Positions 59,932 to 64,000 of a stretch of 64,000 nucleotides of DNA are shown here, piece by piece; position 1 is the stretch's first letter; the number at the start of each line of letters is the position of its first letter. The notes below the pieces were generated by a model, which was not told the DNA's origin, made no database searches, and saw only the letters and a program-made list of their open reading frames with translations. This stretch comes from Nocardia rhamnosiphila NBRC 108938 (GTDB lineage Bacteria; Actinomycetota; Actinomycetes; Mycobacteriales; Mycobacteriaceae), in the NCBI RefSeq assembly GCF_000720425.1, contig NZ_JOAJ01000001.1, forward strand, positions 1,798,001 through 1,862,000, in the 5' to 3' direction. The position numbers and the translations under genes are program-made.

Positions 59932-61122
59932 CTACTCGTCGGCGGTATCGGGTTCCGGTTTCGGCTGCCGGGTGACGATCCGCAGCACCGGCTCCACCAC
60001 ACGCGCCACGATCGGGCCGACCGAGGCCATCAGCAGCACGTAAGTGGTGGCGAGAGCGGCGAATTCGTCGGGGACCGCACCCGCGGCCACCGCCAGGCCG
60101 GCGATGACGATGGAGAATTCGCCGCGCGCCACCAGGGCCGCACCGGCGCGGGCGCGACCCAGCCGGGAGGAGCCGGCGTGCGCGGCGGCCCACCAGCCGG
60201 TGGCGATCTTGGTGACCGTGGTGATCACCGCGAGCAGTACCGCCCACCCCAGCACCGGCGGGATACTGCGCGGATCGGTGGTCAGGCCGAAGAGCACGAA
60301 GAACATGGCGGCGAACAGATCCCGCAGCGGTTCGAGGATCTTGGTCGCGTTGTGCGCGGTGGTGTCGGAGATCGCGATCCCCAGCAGAAACGCCCCGACC
60401 GCCGCGGACACCTGCAGCGCGGAGGCCACCCCGGCCACCAGCAGCGCCGAACCGAGCAGTTTGAGCAGGAAGATCTCGCGATCATCGCTGGCCACCACCG
60501 CGGAAACATATTTGCCGTAGCGGAACGCGACCACGAGCACGACGGTCACCGCGAGCAGTGCGATGCCCAGCGATTGCAGGCCCGCCACAAATCCGAGGCC
60601 CGCCAGAACCGCGGTCAGCACCGGCAGATAGGCGGCCATCGCGAGGTCCTCGAAGACCAGAATCGATAGAATCACCGGGGTTTCCCGGTTGCCGAGCCGG
60701 CCCAGATCGTTCAGGACCTTCGCGATGATCCCGGACGACGAAATATAGGTGACACCGGCCATCGCCAGCGCCCCGGTGGGACCCAGCCCCAGGAGCAGCG
60801 CGACCACCACACCGGGCGTGGTGTTCAGGACCAGGTCCAGCAGGCCGGCCATCCAGGATCTTCGCATCCCGGTGAACAGTTCGGCCGCACTGTATTCCAG
60901 GCCGAGCAGCAACAGCAGCAGGACCACGCCGATCTCGCTGGCGAGATGGATGAACTCGTCGGCCTCGTGTAGTTCGAAGAAACCTCCTTCCCCGAACACC
61001 AATCCACCCACCAGGTACAACGGAATGGGGGACATGCCGATCCGGGCTGCAATGCGTCCGAGCACTCCGAGCCCGAAGAACACCGCCCCCAGCTGGATCA
61101 TCGCCAGCGTGGTCGCATTCAT
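59932..61122 (-). CDS. khtU: Cation:proton antiporter KhtU-like (CPA2 family)
   Basis: 396 residues, about 12 membrane helices. CPA2 signatures GLGVLGRIAARIGMSPIPLYLVGGLVFGEGG, SEIGVVLLLLLLGLEYSAAEL, SSSGIIAKVLNDLG and FVLFGLTTDPR. Typical KefB/KhtU membrane domain without the TrkA-N domain. The TrkA-C partner is encoded 10 bases upstream. K+ (or NH4+/Na+) for H+ exchange for pH and ion control. Confidence 0.92.
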   Translation of the reverse strand: MNATTLAMIQLGAVFFGLGVLGRIAARIGMSPIPLYLVGGLVFGEGGFFELHEADEFIHLASEIGVVLLLLLLGLEYSAAELFTGMRRSWMAGLLDLVLNTTPGVVVALLLGLGPTGALAMAGVTYISSSGIIAKVLNDLGRLGNRETPVILSILVFEDLAMAAYLPVLTAVLAGLGFVAGLQSLGIALLAVTVVLVVAFRYGKYVSAVVASDDREIFLLKLLGSALLVAGVASALQVSAAVGAFLLGIAISDTTAHNATKILEPLRDLFAAMFFVLFGLTTDPRSIPPVLGWAVLLAVITTVTKIATGWWAAAHAGSSRLGRARAGAALVARGEFSIVIAGLAVAAGAVPDEFAALATTYVLLMASVGPIVARVVEPVLRIVTRQPKPEPDTADE

Positions 61123-61132
61123 CGCTACAGGT

Positions 61133-61615
61133 TCAGCCGTCTTTCAAGATATCCGCGGCGCTGTCCAGCCCCTCCGAGGTGCCCACCACGATCAACACGT
61201 CACCACCGGTGAACACGAAGTCCGGCCCCGGGGCCGGCATCGCCTGCCCGGCCCGCATCACCGCCACGATGGAGGCCTTGGTCCGGGTCCGCATCCGCGT
61301 CTCGCCCAGGGTCCGCCCGTCGTAGGGCGAGTTCTCACTGACCGGCAACTGCCGGGTGTTCACGCCGTCCATATCCCGGTGCTCGTTACGCAGCTGACCC
61401 ACCAGCTGCGGGGCGCCCAGGAGGTTGGCCAGGGTGCCCGCCTCGGCCTCGGTCATCGGAATCTGCGTGGTGGCGTCGGGATCGCCGATCCTGGTGAAGA
61501 TCAGATCGATCGTCCCGTCCTTGTGATCGACGACCCCGATCCGCCGGCGTACAGCGGTAAGCGGAAAATCCTTGCGGACGCCTATTCCCGGCAAGGGTGT
61601 CACTTCGACGTTCAC
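61133..61615 (-). CDS. khtT: KhtT-like TrkA-C domain regulator of the antiporter
   Basis: 160 residues. N-terminal half VEVTPLPGIGVRKDFPLTAVRRRIGVVDHKDG; the TrkA-C/RCK-C part PYDGRTLGETRMRTRTKASIVAVMRAGQAMPAPGPDFVFTGGDVLIVVGTSEGL (about 94-147) ends in the GDVLIVVG signature. Soluble cytoplasmic subunit that in Bacillus gates KhtU in response to ligands and pH. Operon order khtT-khtU as in that species. Confidence 0.93.
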   Translation of the reverse strand: MNVEVTPLPGIGVRKDFPLTAVRRRIGVVDHKDGTIDLIFTRIGDPDATTQIPMTEAEAGTLANLLGAPQLVGQLRNEHRDMDGVNTRQLPVSENSPYDGRTLGETRMRTRTKASIVAVMRAGQAMPAPGPDFVFTGGDVLIVVGTSEGLDSAADILKDG

Positions 61616-61752
61616 GATGTCACCTTAACTCGACTGCGAGGGCGGACCGATAGCCGCACACACACTAGCGCTACCCATAGGGCCCGGCCCCGAACCTTCA
61701 CGACGGCCCGGCCCGCGTCGGCAGCGCCTTCGGCAGCAGTTCTCGGCGCGGG

Positions 61753-62604
61753 TCACCGCGCCCGTTCGGCGGCGAGCACGACATGGCGCATGAGCAGCGC
61801 GGTCGTCACCGGGCCCACCCCGCCCGGCACCGGGCTCAGCCCGGCCGCGATACCCCGGACCGACTCCGCGTCGACATCGCCCACGATCTTCCCGTCGGCG
61901 GCCTCGTTGGTGCCGACATCGATCACCACGGCCCCCTCCCGCACATTCGCGCCGGTCACCAGCCCGATCCGGCCCGCGGCGGCGACGACCACATCGGCGG
62001 CCGCGGTCACCTGGGGCAGGTTGGCGGTACGGGAATGGCAGATGGTGACCGTCGCGTTCTCCGCAAGCAGCAGCTGCGCCAGCGGTTTGCCGACGACGTT
62101 CGACCGTCCCACGACGGCCACGTGCCGACCGGCCAGTTCGATGCCGTGATGTTTCAGCAACTCCACCACCGCTTCGGCGGTAGCGGGCGCGAACCCGGCC
62201 GATCCGGCGGTGAGCAGTCCGAGCGACAGCGGGCTCACCCCGTCGACATCCTTGGTGGCCACGATCGCCGGGGACACCTCGTCGAGCGTCACGCCGGGGG
62301 GCAGCGGCGTCTGCAGCATGATGGCGTCGGTCTCGGGGTCGGCGCTGCGCACGGCGAGTTCGGTGCGGAGGGTGTCGGCGGAGGCGTCCGCACCGAGATC
62401 CACGGTATCGCAATCGATTCCGCGATTGGCGGCCGATTTCTTCAGCGAGTTCACGTACCAGGCACTGGCCGGATCGGCGTTGGCGACGACCAGCGCCAGC
62501 CGCGGGGCGCGGCCCGCCTGCTCGGTCAGCGCCTGCGCCCGCGCGGTGGTATCGGCGTTGATGGCGGCAGCGAGGTCTTTCCCGGTCAGCGATGCGGTAT
62601 CCAC
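61753..62604 (-). CDS. folD: Bifunctional methylenetetrahydrofolate dehydrogenase/cyclohydrolase (FolD)
   Basis: 283 residues. Segments LALVVANADPASAWYVNSLKKSAANRGI (catalytic Y-x3-K), PLPPGVTLDEVSPAIVATKDVDG and the NADP domain AVVGRSNVVGKPLAQLLLAENATVTICHS, ending PVPGGVGPVTTALLMRHV. Interconverts methylene-, methenyl- and formyl-tetrahydrofolate. GTG 62604 with AGGGTGG about 8 bases upstream gives the usual length. Divergent from the YdcF-like gene. Confidence 0.94.
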   Translation of the reverse strand: MDTASLTGKDLAAAINADTTARAQALTEQAGRAPRLALVVANADPASAWYVNSLKKSAANRGIDCDTVDLGADASADTLRTELAVRSADPETDAIMLQTPLPPGVTLDEVSPAIVATKDVDGVSPLSLGLLTAGSAGFAPATAEAVVELLKHHGIELAGRHVAVVGRSNVVGKPLAQLLLAENATVTICHSRTANLPQVTAAADVVVAAAGRIGLVTGANVREGAVVIDVGTNEAADGKIVGDVDAESVRGIAAGLSPVPGGVGPVTTALLMRHVVLAAERAR

Positions 62605-62868
62605 GGATGTCCACCCTATCGGTTGGGGGCCGAGGGGACCCCACCCGCGGCCCCGCATACCGCCGGCTATTACTGTGTCGATGGCACCGATACGCCCCGC
62701 AGAGCTGTAGCCAGGGGTTTCACGGGACATGTCCCCGATCGGACAGCCGCAAATACCGGGTTCCGGCCGACACCGGACCTATGGTGGGTTGCCACATGCC
62801 GCACCCGAATTTCATCGAACGAATCATCTGCGAGAACCCCGCTCCACCCGTGGAAAGGTGTCGCCGTA

Positions 62869-63747
62869 GTGCACAGTCGAAGAGGTTTGCAGTATCTGGT
62901 GGCGGCCGCGGCCGCCGCGACGAGTATCGCGCTCGCCGGGTTCGCCGGCGCGCCGGCCCAGGCCAGCCCTGAAACAGACGCCCTGTACAACTCTGCTCAG
63001 CGCCACTTCACCGACGGCGATTCCGTCGCCGGCCGGGCCGCGCTCCACGATTTGATCGGGCGGGATCCCACCGATGCGGAGGCGCTGTCCCTTCAGGCGA
63101 TCTGGTCTCATTACGCGGGCGATATCCCGGCCCTCAACGATGCCATGGGCCGCCTGCGTGCCGTCGACAGCACGATGGCCGCCGGCACCGACGGCGTCCT
63201 GCACGCGGTCGGCGCGGGTATCGCCACCCTCCCGAACCCGCTTCCGGCCCTGGTCGGGCCGCAGACCGGGATCGTGGTCTTCGGTTTCGGGCTGCTCCCC
63301 GACGGTTCGCCCCGCCCCGAACTCGTCGAACGCCTGCAGGCCGCCTGGCTGCAGGCCATCGCCTCGCCGTTCTCGCCGATCGTCGTCAGCGGCAACAATC
63401 CGAGCAACGGGATCACCGAGGCCCAGGCCATGGCCGGCTGGCTGATCCACCGGGGTATCCCGGCCGACCGGATCCATGTGGAGAACCGCGCCGGGTCGAC
63501 GGTCCAGAACGCGCTGTTCAGTGCCGATATTCTGCACAGTCTGGGCGCCCGGACCGCGGTGGCGGTGACCTCACCGAACCATATCCGGCGCGCGGTCGCC
63601 GATCTGTACGTCGCGGGAATTCCGGTGGTGGGCGCTACCACCTCGTTGAACCAGCTGGTCTCCCAGCTGCCCCCGCCCGGCAAACAGGCTCAGTACAGCA
63701 TCTACCTCGATGCGACGCGCACGTTCCAGCTCAGCACCAGCCGCTGA
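62869..63747 (+). CDS. Secreted YdcF/DUF218-family protein
   Basis: 292 residues. Signal peptide RGLQYLVAAAAAATSIALAGFAGAPAQAS (cleavage near 32), a TPR-like helical stretch (NSAQRHFTDGDSVAGRAALHDLIGRDPTDAEALSLQ), then the DUF218 domain: TGIVVFGFGLLPDGSPRPELVERL, PIVVSGNNPSNGITEAQAMAGWLIHRGIP, ENRAGSTVQNALFSADIL and AVTSPNHIRRAV. The family includes SanA/YdcF envelope proteins of unclear activity. GTG 62869 follows AAAGG. Export is predicted. Confidence 0.88.
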   Translation: MHSRRGLQYLVAAAAAATSIALAGFAGAPAQASPETDALYNSAQRHFTDGDSVAGRAALHDLIGRDPTDAEALSLQAIWSHYAGDIPALNDAMGRLRAVDSTMAAGTDGVLHAVGAGIATLPNPLPALVGPQTGIVVFGFGLLPDGSPRPELVERLQAAWLQAIASPFSPIVVSGNNPSNGITEAQAMAGWLIHRGIPADRIHVENRAGSTVQNALFSADILHSLGARTAVAVTSPNHIRRAVADLYVAGIPVVGATTSLNQLVSQLPPPGKQAQYSIYLDATRTFQLSTSR

Positions 63748-63761
63748 CCCGTCGCATGAGC

Positions 63762-63794
63762 ACCGCCCCTCGGTTCGGCGAGCCGAGGGGCGGT
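63762..63794. terminator. Bidirectional hairpin between the YdcF-like gene and galT
   Basis: ACCGCCCCTCGG / CCGAGGGGCGGT, perfect 12-bp arms with a 9-base loop, 15 bases after one stop and 38 bases from the converging galT stop. Confidence 0.7.
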
Positions 63795-63832
63795 CTCCCG
63801 ATAGCCGCCTGGTCCGGCCGGGACCCGATCAC

Positions 63833-64000
63833 TCAGACCGACGCCACGGCCGCCCGGATCCGGGCAGCCGATACATCGGGCGGGATATCGGCGATGAACG
63901 CACCCATCGCCGATTCGGAACCGGCCAGGTACTTGATCTTGTCCGCGCCGCGCCGGATCGAGGTCAGCTGGAGATGCAGGCGGACTGTCTCACGGCCGGT
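63833..64000 (-). CDS. galT: Galactose-1-phosphate uridylyltransferase (GalT), C-terminal fragment
   Basis: The last 55 residues, cut by the window edge: VRLHLQLTSIRRGADKIKYLAGSE then SAMGAFIADIPPDVSAARIRAAV, the GalT C-terminus with the conserved SAMGAF region. Leloir pathway enzyme exchanging UMP between glucose-1-phosphate and galactose-1-phosphate. The active-site HPH motif lies beyond the window. Confidence 0.85.
   Translation of the reverse strand, partial: TGRETVRLHLQLTSIRRGADKIKYLAGSESAMGAFIADIPPDVSAARIRAAVASV

Noticed and set aside
59695..60669. 324-residue plus-strand open frame opposite the antiporter
   Set aside because: Composition is H/R/G-rich shadow coding of khtU; only the first part coincides with the SDR remnant.

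Overview
The window is high-GC actinobacterial chromosome, most likely Nocardia or a close relative in Mycobacteriales. This rests on gene content: a split CrtYc/CrtYd lycopene cyclase next to a CrtU-type aromatic-ring synthase, an MPT70/MPT83-like fasciclin lipoprotein, DUF3558-type and DUF305 lipoproteins, a PapA-like acyltransferase, a PucR-type regulator, an F420-type oxidoreductase and an IdeR-like iron box. I see no rRNA, tRNA, CRISPR array or insertion sequence. The only clear gene wreck is a short-chain dehydrogenase remnant near 59.7 kb. Species assignment is inference.

Layout. 0-4.1 kb: end of cysD, fused cysNC, then a leftward crcB1-crcB2-usp operon preceded by a candidate fluoride riboswitch. 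4.4-10.9 kb: acyl-CoA dehydrogenase, DinB-like protein, leuA, a GntR/ABC-ATPase pair and a TetR regulator. 10.9-17.3 kb: a molybdenum-hydroxylase locus (MocA-like, XdhC, large, medium and small subunits, CoxG). It resembles CO dehydrogenase but the active-site loop is wrong for CO oxidation. 17.3-18.4 kb: a 15-bp tandem repeat, a long dyad operator, an SMR pump and its TetR. 18.6-24.1 kb: DUF305 and DUF6153-like proteins, an orphan acyl carrier protein, an alcohol dehydrogenase, a GXWXG/DUF4334 protein and two TetR genes, one with twin palindromic operators. 24.3-31.8 kb: two consecutive FAD enzymes joined across a C11 tract, small secreted proteins and an MFS exporter. 32-47.6 kb: regulators, a membrane protease, an iron-regulated siderophore-interacting protein, a PapA-like acyltransferase, and three unusual domain fusions (SRPBCC + acyl-CoA synthetase; three-helix dimerization domain + solute-binding domain; TerD + AIM24).

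48-59.6 kb is the most coherent block. It holds a fasciclin lipoprotein, a small secreted protein, a LitR/CarH-type MerR regulator (vitamin-B12 photoreceptor family), crtE-crtI-crtB, a glycosyltransferase, crtYc-crtYd-crtU and a Rieske oxygenase. Three places in it carry the same operator-like direct repeat, TGCATCG-N4-TGCATC, with an 11-bp period: upstream of the secreted protein/litR unit, at the crtE promoter, and just before the glycosyltransferase. I propose that these form a light- or B12-controlled regulon. It would make an aromatic (isorenieratene-type) carotenoid, probably oxygenated and glycosylated. The regulator lacks the tryptophan of the canonical W-x9-EH cobalamin motif, so its photochemistry may be atypical.

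59.9-64 kb returns to housekeeping: the khtT-khtU cation/proton antiporter pair, folD, a secreted YdcF-like protein and the 3' end of galT.
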